A DNA stretch of 64,000 bases from Belliella baltica DSM 15883. Lineage in GTDB: Bacteria; Bacteroidota; Bacteroidia; Cytophagales; Cyclobacteriaceae. The position numbers and the translations under genes were made by a program. The stretch covers positions 2,935,501 through 2,999,500 of the forward strand of contig NC_018010.1 of NCBI RefSeq assembly GCF_000265405.1. The letters run 5' to 3'. Each line of letters begins with the position of its first letter. The first letter of the stretch is position 1. This document shows, one piece after another, positions 18,383 to 26,867 of the stretch. Below the pieces are notes generated by a model, which made no database searches, was not told the DNA's origin, and saw only the letters and a program-made list of their open reading frames with translations.

Positions 18383-19321
18383 ATGAATACTGATATTGAA
18401 AAAGTAAAAGTACTTATTATAGGTTCTGGCCCAGCAGGGTACACCGCTGCTATTTATGCAGCTAGAGCAGGATTAAACCCAATTTTATATACGGGAGGAC
18501 AGCCAGGAGGACAATTGACGATCACTACTGATGTGGAAAATTATCCTGGATATCCTAATGGAATTATGGGGCCTGAGATGATGGAAGATTTTAGAAAGCA
18601 GGCAGAAAGATTTGGAACAAAAGTTCGATATGGTTTAGTCACGAAAGTAGACTTCAGCTCCAAGCCACATAAAGTCATTGTAGATGAACAAGTAGAAATT
18701 CATGCCGAAACAGTTTTGATTTCTACAGGAGCATCCGCTAAGTGGTTGGGATTAGAAAGCGAGGAGAGATTAAACGGAAAAGGAGTATCAGCTTGCGCAG
18801 TTTGTGATGGTTTCTTCTTCAAAGGTCAAGATGTTGCGATAGTAGGTGCTGGAGATACAGCTTGTGAAGAAGCATCTTATTTAGCTAATATTTGTAGTAA
18901 GGTATATATGATTGTCCGAAAAAATGAAATGAGAGCTTCTCAAATCATGCAAAAGCGGGTAATGAATAATCCTAAGATAGAAATTCTCTGGAATACAGAG
19001 ACTGAGGAAATTCTCGGTGATGATGAAGTAACAGGAGCTAGATTGATAAATAATGTAAGTAAGGAAGTTTCTGAAATTAAAGTTTCTGGTTTTTTTGTTG
19101 CTATTGGTCATGAACCAAACACTGCCATTTTTAAAGATTTTATTAATATGGATCCTTCTGGTTATATCAAAACTATCCCCGGAACTACTAAGACTAATAT
19201 TGAAGGTGTTTTTGCTTGTGGAGATGCACAAGATCATATTTATAGACAAGCAGTAACTGCTGCGGGAACTGGATGTATGGCGGCCCTAGATGCCGAAAGA
19301 TATTTAGCCTCCTTAGAGTAG
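18383..19321 (+). CDS. trxB: Thioredoxin-disulfide reductase
   Basis: This FAD/NADPH enzyme reduces thioredoxin. The 312-aa chain has the FAD fingerprint LIIGSGPAGYTAAIYAARAG at the N-terminus, the redox pair in SACAVCDGFF, the NADPH fingerprint VAIVGAGDTACEEA, and the final FAD motif GVFACGDAQD. The frame is open upstream to a TTG at 18359, but that codon lies inside the promoter -7 box, so the ATG at 18383 (MNTDIEKVKV) is preferred. Confidence 0.95.
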   Translation: MNTDIEKVKVLIIGSGPAGYTAAIYAARAGLNPILYTGGQPGGQLTITTDVENYPGYPNGIMGPEMMEDFRKQAERFGTKVRYGLVTKVDFSSKPHKVIVDEQVEIHAETVLISTGASAKWLGLESEERLNGKGVSACAVCDGFFFKGQDVAIVGAGDTACEEASYLANICSKVYMIVRKNEMRASQIMQKRVMNNPKIEILWNTETEEILGDDEVTGARLINNVSKEVSEIKVSGFFVAIGHEPNTAIFKDFINMDPSGYIKTIPGTTKTNIEGVFACGDAQDHIYRQAVTAAGTGCMAALDAERYLASLE

Positions 19322-19339
19322 TTGTTTTAATAATAAGTA

Positions 19340-20374
19340 ATGAGTTATAAAAGTGTCTTATTGTTATTGATTTTAATGGGTATGAGTTTATTTAAAACTC
19401 ATGCCCAAATTTTTCCTAAAATTATTAAAAAGCCCAAAGAACAGCCTCAAATTGTAAATAATCCTCTTTTAAGAGATATAAGACTTTTTGATTCTCAAAA
19501 GTATCTTCAAAATATTACTCGTCAGACAGACTCTTTATTGTACAAGGATTATGTGAATTTAAATAAAAGACTCAGCATAGTCTCAGAAGATACGCTATCC
19601 TTGATTTGGGCTCCTACAAATCAGTTGGTAAAAGTATCTGAACAAATACAAATTGATAGCATTTGGATTACGGCCTTTGAGTATTATTCTTCTTGGGATA
19701 GTCAAAAAATCAATATTTATGATTTTAATCCCAAGGGTTTTAAAGATACAGTTTATGTAAAACTCTATGATCAATTTTTTGGGACAAAATGGGCTTTGCC
19801 ACTAGACCAAACAAAAATTACATCAGAGTTTGGTTTTAGAAGGTATCGTTGGCATCATGGTACTGATTTGAAGTTAAATACAGGAGATCCTATCTATAGT
19901 ACCTTTGATGGTATTGTAAGGATAAAGTCATATGATAGAAATGGTTATGGTTATTATGTAGTAGTAAGACATAAGAATGGTTTAGAAACGCTTTATGGAC
20001 ATATGTCCAAAATATTAGTCGAAGTTGGTCAGGAAGTAAAATCTGGAGATGTTTTAGGTTTGGGTGGAAGTACAGGAAGAAGTACGGGTCCACATTTACA
20101 TTTTGAAGTTCGCTATCAAGGTTTGTCTATCAATCCAACACAACTTTTTGATTTCAGTGTTGGTAGATTACATTCAGATATTTACGCAGTAACATCAGCA
20201 AGCTTTGATCATGTTATTGAGGCACAAAAATCCGTTTATCATAGAGTCAGAAGTGGCGAGAATCTCAGTATTATTGCAAGAAAATATGGTACTAGAGTAA
20301 GTAATTTGACTCGTTTGAACAACCTTACCACTAGAAGCATTCTTAGGGTTGGACAAAATTTAAGAATAAGATAA
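19340..20374 (+). CDS. Exported M23 family peptidase with C-terminal LysM domain
   Basis: This 344-aa cell-wall hydrolase has a signal peptide (cleavage after THA near residue 22). A helical spacer precedes the M23 zinc-peptidase domain, with HHGTDL near residue 174 and HLHFEVRY near residue 254, the usual metal and catalytic residues. The C-terminus is one LysM repeat (YHRVRSGENLSIIARKYGTR) that binds peptidoglycan. It probably cuts peptide crosslinks during growth or division. It follows trxB by 18 bases. Confidence 0.9.
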   Translation: MSYKSVLLLLILMGMSLFKTHAQIFPKIIKKPKEQPQIVNNPLLRDIRLFDSQKYLQNITRQTDSLLYKDYVNLNKRLSIVSEDTLSLIWAPTNQLVKVSEQIQIDSIWITAFEYYSSWDSQKINIYDFNPKGFKDTVYVKLYDQFFGTKWALPLDQTKITSEFGFRRYRWHHGTDLKLNTGDPIYSTFDGIVRIKSYDRNGYGYYVVVRHKNGLETLYGHMSKILVEVGQEVKSGDVLGLGGSTGRSTGPHLHFEVRYQGLSINPTQLFDFSVGRLHSDIYAVTSASFDHVIEAQKSVYHRVRSGENLSIIARKYGTRVSNLTRLNNLTTRSILRVGQNLRIR

Positions 20375-20423
20375 ACTTTTTTACCTTTCTGGTTTGTTGT
20401 AGATTGAAATTTAAACTAGAGTC

Positions 20424-21140
20424 ATGAAATTAGATATACTTGTTTTTGCTGCACATCCTGATGATGCAGAATTAGCTTGTTCTGGAACAATAGCACGTCA
20501 GATCGCTCAAGGAAAGAAAGTTGGGATTATTGATCTCACAAAAGGGGAGATGGGGACACGAGGCACTCCAGAAATTAGAACACAAGAAGCTTTAGAAGCA
20601 GCAGCAATTTTGAAATTATCTGCAAGAGAGAATTTAGGATTCAAAGATATTTATTTTTTAGATGATCACGAACATCAACTAGAGATGGTAAAAATGATTA
20701 GAAAATATCAACCTGAAATCGTACTTGCTAATGCAATTACTGATCGTCATCCTGATCATGGAAAAGGAGCCAGTCTTGCCTTAAATTCTTGTTTTATAAG
20801 TGGCTTGAGACGTGTAGAAACACAGTTAGATGGTGAGAATCAATCTCCTTGGAGACCAAAAAACATCTATCATTATATACAAAATAATTATATTCAACCT
20901 GATTTTGTTGTTGATATAACAGACTTTTGGGATGTCAAACTTGCTAGTATAAAAGCATTCAAGTCTCAATTTTATGACCCTACTAGTATTGAACCACAAA
21001 GCTTTATTTCATCAGAGAATTTTCTTGGGTTTATAGATGCAAGGGCAAGAGAATTTGGACATAGTATCAATACCAAGTATGGAGAAGGTTTTACGAAAAT
21101 AAAAATGTTGGGCGTCAATGATTTATTTGATCTTCAATAA
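20424..21140 (+). CDS. bshB1: Bacillithiol biosynthesis deacetylase BshB1
   Basis: This zinc-dependent deacetylase of the LmbE/PIG-L family removes the acetyl group from GlcNAc-malate, the second step of bacillithiol synthesis. The 238-aa chain has the metal-binding AAHPDDAE near residue 9 and DRHPDHGKGA near residue 109. KGEMGTRGTPEIR is also typical of the family. Bacillithiol is the low-molecular-weight thiol of many Bacteroidota. No bshA or bshC is in the window. Confidence 0.92.
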   Translation: MKLDILVFAAHPDDAELACSGTIARQIAQGKKVGIIDLTKGEMGTRGTPEIRTQEALEAAAILKLSARENLGFKDIYFLDDHEHQLEMVKMIRKYQPEIVLANAITDRHPDHGKGASLALNSCFISGLRRVETQLDGENQSPWRPKNIYHYIQNNYIQPDFVVDITDFWDVKLASIKAFKSQFYDPTSIEPQSFISSENFLGFIDARAREFGHSINTKYGEGFTKIKMLGVNDLFDLQ

Positions 21141-21176
21141 AAAATGGTTCTACCTGGGCGGTAGAACCATTTTTTG
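21140..21176. terminator. Bidirectional terminator between bshB1 and pdxH
   Basis: The stem aaaatggttctac/gtagaaccatttt has A and T runs at both ends, so it can end both convergent transcripts. Confidence 0.92.
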
Positions 21177-21179
21177 CTT

Positions 21180-21815
21180 TTATGGTGCAAGTCTTACTTT
21201 GGTCCAATCACCAGTAGCACTCAAACGATAGAGAATCCTGTCATGCAAGCGACTAGGTCTTCCTTGCCAGAATTCTGCTTGATGAATAATTATTTTATAT
21301 CCACCCCAATGATCAGGTCTTTTAATTGTTTCAGGGTTCAAATTATTGCCTAGTTCGGTTTCCTTCTTTTCTAAAAAATCCCGGTCAGCTATTTCAGAGC
21401 TTTGAGGAGAAACCCATGCGCCAACTTGAGAAGAAAAAGGTCTTGAGTAAAAATATTCATCAGAATCTTTTGGGCTTATTTTTTCTACTTTACCCAAGAA
21501 TCTAACTTGTCTTTCGAGCTCAGCCCAAAAAAAAGTAACTGCTACATTTGGATTTTGAGCCAATTCAATTCCTTTCGTACTTTGATAATTTGTAAAGAAA
21601 ATTAGTCCATCTTCAATTCCTTTAAGCAAAACAATTCTAGAATTCGGGGTTCCGTCTTTTTGTATAGTAGCTAAATTCATCGCATTGACTTCGAGAACTT
21701 TTGCTTCCAAAGCTTCTTCAAACCATATTCTAAATTGTTCCAAAGGCATATTTTGCACATCTTTAACATCTAAAGACTTGAGGGCATAATCTATTCTAAT
21801 ATCCGAGATTTTCAT
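21180..21815 (-). CDS. pdxH: Pyridoxamine 5'-phosphate oxidase
   Basis: This FMN enzyme makes pyridoxal 5'-phosphate. The 211-aa chain has the FMN-binding NSRIVLLKGIEDGLIFFTNY segment near residue 57, RPFSSQVGAWVSPQS, the substrate-binding WGGYKI and the C-terminal HDRILYRL...DWTKVRLAP ending. The length is typical. It is transcribed alone. Confidence 0.94.
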   Translation of the reverse strand: MKISDIRIDYALKSLDVKDVQNMPLEQFRIWFEEALEAKVLEVNAMNLATIQKDGTPNSRIVLLKGIEDGLIFFTNYQSTKGIELAQNPNVAVTFFWAELERQVRFLGKVEKISPKDSDEYFYSRPFSSQVGAWVSPQSSEIADRDFLEKKETELGNNLNPETIKRPDHWGGYKIIIHQAEFWQGRPSRLHDRILYRLSATGDWTKVRLAP

Positions 21816-21968
21816 ATAAATCAGCTTGTATGTTGACTAACTTGGTAATTGTGAAAGTGTTATTGATATGTTATATTTTCTATTCATTTGCTTGATAAAA
21901 GTACCATTCTTATTGCATTTAAAAAATTTAGATATATATTAACGATCGATTATTAAAAAGTATTTTTT

Positions 21969-22538
21969 ATGAAAGAAAATTCTAGAATTGATCCAAAATC
22001 AGGTCATTTATTAATATCTAAGCCATTTTTACAAGATGAAAATTTTGTAAGGTCAGTTGTATTGCTTTGCGAAAATAGTGAAAGTGGGGCTTTTGGCTTG
22101 GTTTTAAATAAGCTTTCAATTCTAAAATTGGGAGAGTTGGTAGATGATCTTAGTTTTTTGGAATGTGATGTGTACGTAGGAGGACCAGTTGAGCAAAATA
22201 CACTTCATTTTATTTATTATGGAGAAAAATTATTAGACGGAAGTATTGAATTAGGTAAAAACCTTTGGTGGGGTGGAGATTTCAATCAACTTGTTTCTTA
22301 TCTAAACCAATCTTTGATTGATTTAGATAATATTAGGTTTTTTATAGGTTATTCAGGTTGGACAGAGGGGCAACTTGAGGCTGAAATAGAGGACAATACT
22401 TGGATTGTCAACGATAATACTGATTTAGAAAGTGTTTTACATTCTTCGCCAGAAGAATTATGGAGGATTATTTTGAAAAATATGGGTGGTGAATATCAAG
22501 TATTGGCAAATTATCCCATTGACCCAAGATTAAATTAA
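21969..22538 (+). CDS. YqgE/AlgH family protein
   Basis: This 189-aa cytoplasmic protein of a widespread family has no settled biochemical role. It shows the N-terminal GHLLISKPFLQDENFVRSV and GAFGLVLNK motifs, VGGPVEQ near residue 70, FIGYSGWTEGQLEAEI near residue 120, and a C-terminal DPRLN. The length is normal. Confidence 0.88.
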   Translation: MKENSRIDPKSGHLLISKPFLQDENFVRSVVLLCENSESGAFGLVLNKLSILKLGELVDDLSFLECDVYVGGPVEQNTLHFIYYGEKLLDGSIELGKNLWWGGDFNQLVSYLNQSLIDLDNIRFFIGYSGWTEGQLEAEIEDNTWIVNDNTDLESVLHSSPEELWRIILKNMGGEYQVLANYPIDPRLN

Positions 22539-22589
22539 ACAATTTTGTTACTTTTGTTTTAACAGTTTTTCATTAGTACTGATTAAATT

Positions 22590-24440
22590 ATGAACACAGA
22601 CAAAGAAATGTCCGACGAGGACAAGGTGACCCAGGTATCTGAGAATCAAGAAGCCGAGGGTAAAGAAATTCAATCCATTGAGTCAAATCAAGAATCTGAG
22701 GAAGAAGATCAAGAAATATCAGAAGCAGAGGTAGAGGTAGATTATTCAAACCTTTCTAAAGAAGAACTTCTAACAGCTCTAAAAGCAATTTTATCTTCTT
22801 CTAATTTCATCAAATCGGATTCCAAGGTAAATGAAATTAAAACGCACTTTGATGAATTTTTTAATACAGAGAAAAATGAAGCGCTTGAGAAATTTATCGC
22901 TGAAGGTGGAACAGAGGATGATTTTAATTTTAAAAAATCAGATTTAGACCAAGAGTTTTTTGCATTGGTTCATGATTTTAAAACCAAAAAAGCCGAGTTT
23001 TTTAAAGATCAAGAAAAGCAAAAAGATAGAAACCTAGAGGCAAAAAATGCAATTTTAGATAAATTAAGAGATCTTGTAGATGGTGAAGAGACCACACTGA
23101 GCATCAATGCAATCAAATCTATTCAGGAAGAGTGGAAAAAAATTGGTCAGGTTCCTTCCTCACAAAATAAAAACCTCTGGGCGTCTTACAATGCCTTGAT
23201 GGATAGATTCTATGACAATAGAAGTATCTATTTTGAATTGAAGGAATTAGATAGAAAGAAAAATCTAGAGCAAAAAACTGAACTTTGTGAAAAAGCAGAG
23301 ACTTTAGTGGAACTAGAAGATTTAGCTGAAGCCACAAAAGTTTTAAATGATTTGCATGAAGAGTTCAAGCATATTGGGCCAGTTCCTCGCGAGGAGCAAG
23401 AGGCACTTTGGGTAAGATTCAAAACAGCTTCAGATGCAGTATATGATAGAAGGAAGGAATTTTACGAAAGTCAAAAAGAGGTTTTTACAGAGAATTTAGT
23501 TGCAAAACAAAAAATCATTGAAAAGTTAGAAGGACTAAAAGATTTTTCGGCTTCAAAAATCAAAGATTGGAATTCAAAAACTAAGGAAGTATTAGCTGTT
23601 CAAAAAGAATGGGAGGCAATTGGGCCTGTTCCAAAAGAAAGTGGAAAAGATATCAATAGGAAATTCTGGAGTGCTTTTAAGCACTTTTTCCAAAACAAAA
23701 ATCTCTTCTTCAAAGAACTTGATGAAGTACGTATAGCGAATAAAAATAAAGCTGAGGAATTAATCACTAAAGCAGAAGAACTAGTTGAGAGTACTAATTG
23801 GCAAGAGACGGCTAATAAACTGATATCATTACAGCAGGAGTGGAGAAACCTTGGTCCAACACCAGAGAAGGTAAGAGATAGCTTATATTCTAGATTTAAA
23901 AAAGCATGTGATACCTTCTTTGAAAACAGAAGGTCAGCTAATAAAGCAGTCAATAAAGAATTTGAAGATAATTTAGAGACTAAACTTGAGCTTTGTGATG
24001 TGATAAAGAAAGAAGCCGATTCTGAGACAAAGTCAGAAGAAAGCCTTGAAGCCATGATTCATAAATTTAATGAAATTGGTTTCGTTCCTAGAAAAAACAT
24101 GAAGGATATACTTGCTAAATTTAACGAAGCTGTTGAGTATTATGTAGAAAAATTGGGTGTTGAAGGAGGTAATAAGGATGAGTTTTTGTTCAGGCTTAAC
24201 CTTAACAAGCTACAAGCAGATCCAAATGGTACTCGCGTCTTGAATAAGAAAGAACATGGGATAAGAAAGCAGATCTCTGATTTGGAAAATAACATCACAT
24301 TATGGAAAAATAATTTAGAGTTTTTTGCTGCTTCAAAGACTGCTGATAAGTTGAAAGACCAATTTGATGATAAAATCAAGAAAGCCGAAACTGAAATTGA
24401 TAAGCTAAAGAAAAAACTTTCAATACTACGCGAATTTTAA
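22590..24440 (+). CDS. DUF349 repeat protein (long coiled coil)
   Basis: This 616-aa, very charged helical protein starts with an acidic low-complexity leader (residues 1-50). Several DUF349 repeats follow, each with a motif like WKKIGQVPSSQNKNLW, FKHIGPVPREEQEALW or WRNLGPTPEKVRDSLY, spaced about 70 residues apart. No signal peptide is present. It is probably cytoplasmic; the function is unknown. It lies just upstream of the tRNA-Thr integration site. Confidence 0.88.
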   Translation: MNTDKEMSDEDKVTQVSENQEAEGKEIQSIESNQESEEEDQEISEAEVEVDYSNLSKEELLTALKAILSSSNFIKSDSKVNEIKTHFDEFFNTEKNEALEKFIAEGGTEDDFNFKKSDLDQEFFALVHDFKTKKAEFFKDQEKQKDRNLEAKNAILDKLRDLVDGEETTLSINAIKSIQEEWKKIGQVPSSQNKNLWASYNALMDRFYDNRSIYFELKELDRKKNLEQKTELCEKAETLVELEDLAEATKVLNDLHEEFKHIGPVPREEQEALWVRFKTASDAVYDRRKEFYESQKEVFTENLVAKQKIIEKLEGLKDFSASKIKDWNSKTKEVLAVQKEWEAIGPVPKESGKDINRKFWSAFKHFFQNKNLFFKELDEVRIANKNKAEELITKAEELVESTNWQETANKLISLQQEWRNLGPTPEKVRDSLYSRFKKACDTFFENRRSANKAVNKEFEDNLETKLELCDVIKKEADSETKSEESLEAMIHKFNEIGFVPRKNMKDILAKFNEAVEYYVEKLGVEGGNKDEFLFRLNLNKLQADPNGTRVLNKKEHGIRKQISDLENNITLWKNNLEFFAASKTADKLKDQFDDKIKKAETEIDKLKKKLSILREF

Positions 24441-24449
24441 TTCGCTCAT

Positions 24450-24483
24450 AAATAGAGAGATACTTTTATCTCTCTATTTTTTT
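24450..24483 (+). terminator. Terminator after the DUF349 gene
   Basis: The stem aatagagagata/tatctctctatt is followed by a run of T residues, 10 bases past the stop. Confidence 0.9.
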
Positions 24484-24493
24484 TTAAATCAGT

Positions 24494-24524
24494 TTTGGTC
24501 AGAAAAATTAAGCTACTATATTTG
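24494..24524 (+). promoter_or_regulatory. tRNA-Thr promoter, exact Bacteroidota consensus
   Basis: TTTG (24494-24497), exactly 19 bases, then TATATTTG (24517-24524), a perfect match to TTTG-N19-TAnnTTTG. It lies 42 bases before the mature tRNA. Confidence 0.85.
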
Positions 24525-24565
24525 CAGAGTCTTAAGAGCAAAACAGCTCAAAAAGACAACAAAAG

Positions 24566-24638
<73 letters not shown>

Positions 24639-24651
24639 CTTTGATTATCAG

Positions 24652-24682
24652 GCACTTACGTTAACTCGTAAGTGCTTTTTTA
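24652..24682 (+). terminator. Terminator downstream of hybrid tRNA-Thr (element-derived)
   Basis: The stem gcacttacg/cgtaagtgc is followed by TTTTTT. It lies inside the element and differs from the terminator that follows the right att copy, consistent with a 3' end supplied by the element. Confidence 0.88.
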
Positions 24683-24688
24683 TTTTCA

Positions 24689-24707
24689 ATACATACAGAA
24701 TACATAC
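24689..24707. other. Left arm-type repeat of the integrase (candidate)
   Basis: Two TACATAC heptamers in direct orientation, 11 bp apart start to start (atacatacagaatacatac). The same arrangement occurs near the right end at 55808-55826. Its position about 50 bp inside attL fits an arm-binding site. Confidence 0.55.
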
Positions 24708-24811
24708 TATTTGATGGATATGGAATTTAGCTTATCTGCTGACTTTCAAAATAAATCAAAAAAAAACCACTTCATTGCTGAAGTGGCTTTTCAAGGAAAA
24801 CACCAATCGCT

Positions 24812-25453
24812 TTACGCAACTGTTACAGAGCCTAAATAAACGCTGTTAGCGACTTTAGTACCGTCTTCTGATACAAAACCTAAGAAGACTTCAACGTCTT
24901 CTCCTGAGTACTCAGAAGGCACTGGAATGGTCGCTGATCCGGCAGACCTTGCTGGTCCCGCAGTGGTGAACACTGCTTCCCCTCGGGTAGTGTTCAAAAG
25001 AACAATCAGAGCTTTGTCTGTCGCTCTTGCACTTCCACTATCGGAGTTGTCTGTCCAGGTTGCTTCTACGTTTCCAGCAGTTGGAGAAGTGGCTGCACCG
25101 TTGGCTACACCTGTCAAGTTTCCACGAGAAACCAATGCACTTGCATAGTCAATCATGAAGTTTGGATAAGCTCCGGCAACTGCATTGTTCAGGTTGTAAG
25201 ACATGGCCGCATTGAATTGGGTCATACGGTTTGCATACAACTTGAAACCGACTCTCAGAAAGTCTGTCATGGGCTGCAAGAACCGCAAAACAGTTGAGAA
25301 CTTCGAACGTTGGTCAACCTGACCTTCAGTTCTTGGGTTCGCTACACTGGAAGGTTTGATGCGCAGGTAATCGATGCCCTTCCAAGATCCACCGATTACA
25401 TTCCCAACCTGTCCTGAGACACCACCGAGAATACCTTGATTAATTTTTCCCAT
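24812..25453 (-). CDS. DUF6266 family protein
   Basis: This 213-aa protein has the typical N-terminus MGKINQGILGGVSGQVGNVI followed by GSWKGIDYLRIKPSS. The C-terminal half looks like an Ig-like beta domain (GNVEATWTDNSDSG, ALIVLLNTTRG). No signal peptide is present. Such proteins are frequent in Bacteroidota mobile regions. Their function is unknown; phage-tail-like or surface roles are speculation. Confidence 0.75.
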   Translation of the reverse strand: MGKINQGILGGVSGQVGNVIGGSWKGIDYLRIKPSSVANPRTEGQVDQRSKFSTVLRFLQPMTDFLRVGFKLYANRMTQFNAAMSYNLNNAVAGAYPNFMIDYASALVSRGNLTGVANGAATSPTAGNVEATWTDNSDSGSARATDKALIVLLNTTRGEAVFTTAGPARSAGSATIPVPSEYSGEDVEVFLGFVSEDGTKVANSVYLGSVTVA

Positions 25454-25631
25454 CTCTTTACGATTTTTTAGGGGTTAAACATTTGCTTGGACTTGACACG
25501 GACTTACCATGGATTTGCCCTTCGCCAACTAAATTACTTCAAGAATTAGGCAGTAGTTCTCTCTTGGATGCTGTTGCGTTTTTGTGCTTTATTTTGCTTT
25601 TGTTACCCTGTTCTTTTGGCAGAGCAGGAAG

Positions 25632-26078
25632 TTACCCTGCACCTGTTTCTTTCATCATGTCATAAAATATGGCTTGTCTGGCAGTATCAATCATCTTTAG
25701 TGTGACCTTGATTTTTTGCTCGTTGGTATCGAGTAGTTGAAGGGCTTGAATTGCCTTTTGAAATACCTGGGCTTTGCAGCTTGCCTTGATTGAGCTTTCT
25801 CGGATTAGTTTTCGAGTTTCACCAATGGTGACGAAAGGAATTACGGAGCCTTTCAGGAGATAGTGGAAGGATTTTGATTTCCATAATCCAAAGCAAAGCC
25901 AGTAGAGAAACTCCCTATGTTGGCCTGAATCAGTAAGGCAAACAAAGCAATTTGGGCAAGCGTTGTTGAGCGGTTTCCCGCTGTTCAATCCTTTATTCAG
26001 GATAAAGAAGTGCGGCTGTTGGTAGCTGCTTTCCAGTCGGTGTGTTTTGATACGAAACGATTTCATACAGTGAGCCAT
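25632..26078 (-). CDS. Mobile-element hypothetical protein (DUF6943-like, tentative)
   Basis: The frame is open to 26117. Starts at 26078 (MAHCMKSFRI) or 26066 (MKSFRIKTHR) fit better than the first ATG, because the residues between look like untranslated sequence. The body has FILNKGLNSGKPLNNACPNC with a Cys pair (NACPNCFVC), then a helical C-terminal half. This pattern recurs in Bacteroidota conjugative elements. The DUF number is from memory and uncertain. No function is known. Confidence 0.55.
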   Translation of the reverse strand: MAHCMKSFRIKTHRLESSYQQPHFFILNKGLNSGKPLNNACPNCFVCLTDSGQHREFLYWLCFGLWKSKSFHYLLKGSVIPFVTIGETRKLIRESSIKASCKAQVFQKAIQALQLLDTNEQKIKVTLKMIDTARQAIFYDMMKETGAG

Positions 26079-26165
26079 TAAAGTTTTGCTCGCTGCGCTT
26101 CGCATAGATTTTTTCAAAAGAGAAAAGAAAAAAGGGAAAAAAAGAAAAGAGAAAGCTGACTTTTA

Positions 26166-26291
26166 GGCGGGTGAGGCTCGGCTGTCAAGGTTTTTGGAAA
26201 AAATACTACCCGAAGGGTGGAGATTTTTTTCAAAACCCGTAGGGCTTGACCTTGACTGTCCGAAAGTGCGGTGGGCATGTGCGAACCCGCC
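26166..26291. other. Nested hairpin structure, copy 1
   Basis: Nested complementary arms run from outside to inside: ggcgggt (26166-26172) with acccgcc (26285-26291), gtcaagg (26184) with ccttgac (26250), gaaaaaa (26197) with ttttttc (26225), and accc-gaa-gggt at the centre. The core 26196-26231 is repeated almost exactly at 26558-26594. No convincing gene covers it. A structured RNA, a transfer origin or a recombination site are all possible. Confidence 0.6.
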
Positions 26292-26331
26292 TATCTTTGC
26301 TTTTCTCTTTTTAAAATTTTCCCTTAACGAG

Positions 26332-26362
26332 TAAAAAAAAGAGCCCCCTAAAAAGGAAGCTC
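26332..26362 (-). terminator. Terminator-like hairpin, minus strand
   Basis: On the minus strand the hairpin has outer arms gagc/gctc and is followed by eight T residues. It would stop transcripts coming from the second nested hairpin region towards the first. Confidence 0.5.
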
Positions 26363-26545
26363 TGAAAGGCACAACTCGAACCAAAAAACACGCAGCGTAT
26401 AATCTGTGATGCCACAACGCTGAATGCCTGCATGAAACGGAAGACCTGAGGTGCGAACGCCCGCCAACAACCACCGGCTGCCGAAACGGACTCTGAATAA
26501 TAACTTAAACATAATGCCCTCGCAATACAGGACGGTGCGATTGAT

Positions 26546-26641
26546 GCAAGGGCTGTGGGAAAAAAATACTACCCGTAGGGTGGAGATTTTTTTCCTAACA
26601 GGCGTAGCGAACCCTTGCAGCTCTGGCATCCGCACGCCTGT
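26546..26641. other. Nested hairpin structure, copy 2
   Basis: Arms gcaaggg/cccttgc (26546/26612), ggaaaaaaa/tttttttcc (26558/26587) and accc-gta-gggt are nested as in copy 1. A further 8-bp perfect pair, acaggcgt/acgcctgt (26598/26634), overlaps the outer arm, so two alternative folds exist. The 26100-26867 stretch holds no supported gene besides these structures. Confidence 0.6.
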
Positions 26642-26867
26642 AACTTTGCTTTATGTTTGAGTTATATATTGACACTAAGGTTGGATCAATTTGAAGGTGA
26701 GGAAATTAGAGCCTAATTTGGTTATATTGGATTTGCAAGAAAGGAAAACATAAGTTTAAGTAAGAGCTATATCCATTCTTTGGGATTCCTGTATTTACCC
26801 ATTGATATAATAACCGTTTAGGCTTGCCTTCTTTTCTGCTTGTAATGAAATTATTAAGTGTAAAAGT

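Noticed and set aside
23600..24055. 151-codon minus-strand frame within the DUF349 gene
   Set aside because: It is a shadow of the Lys/Glu-rich coiled-coil codons, giving a Ser/Leu/Phe-rich translation.
26163..26660. Open frames over the nested hairpin region
   Set aside because: The frames run through both palindromes in both strands and give implausible proteins. The paired arms explain the sequence better.
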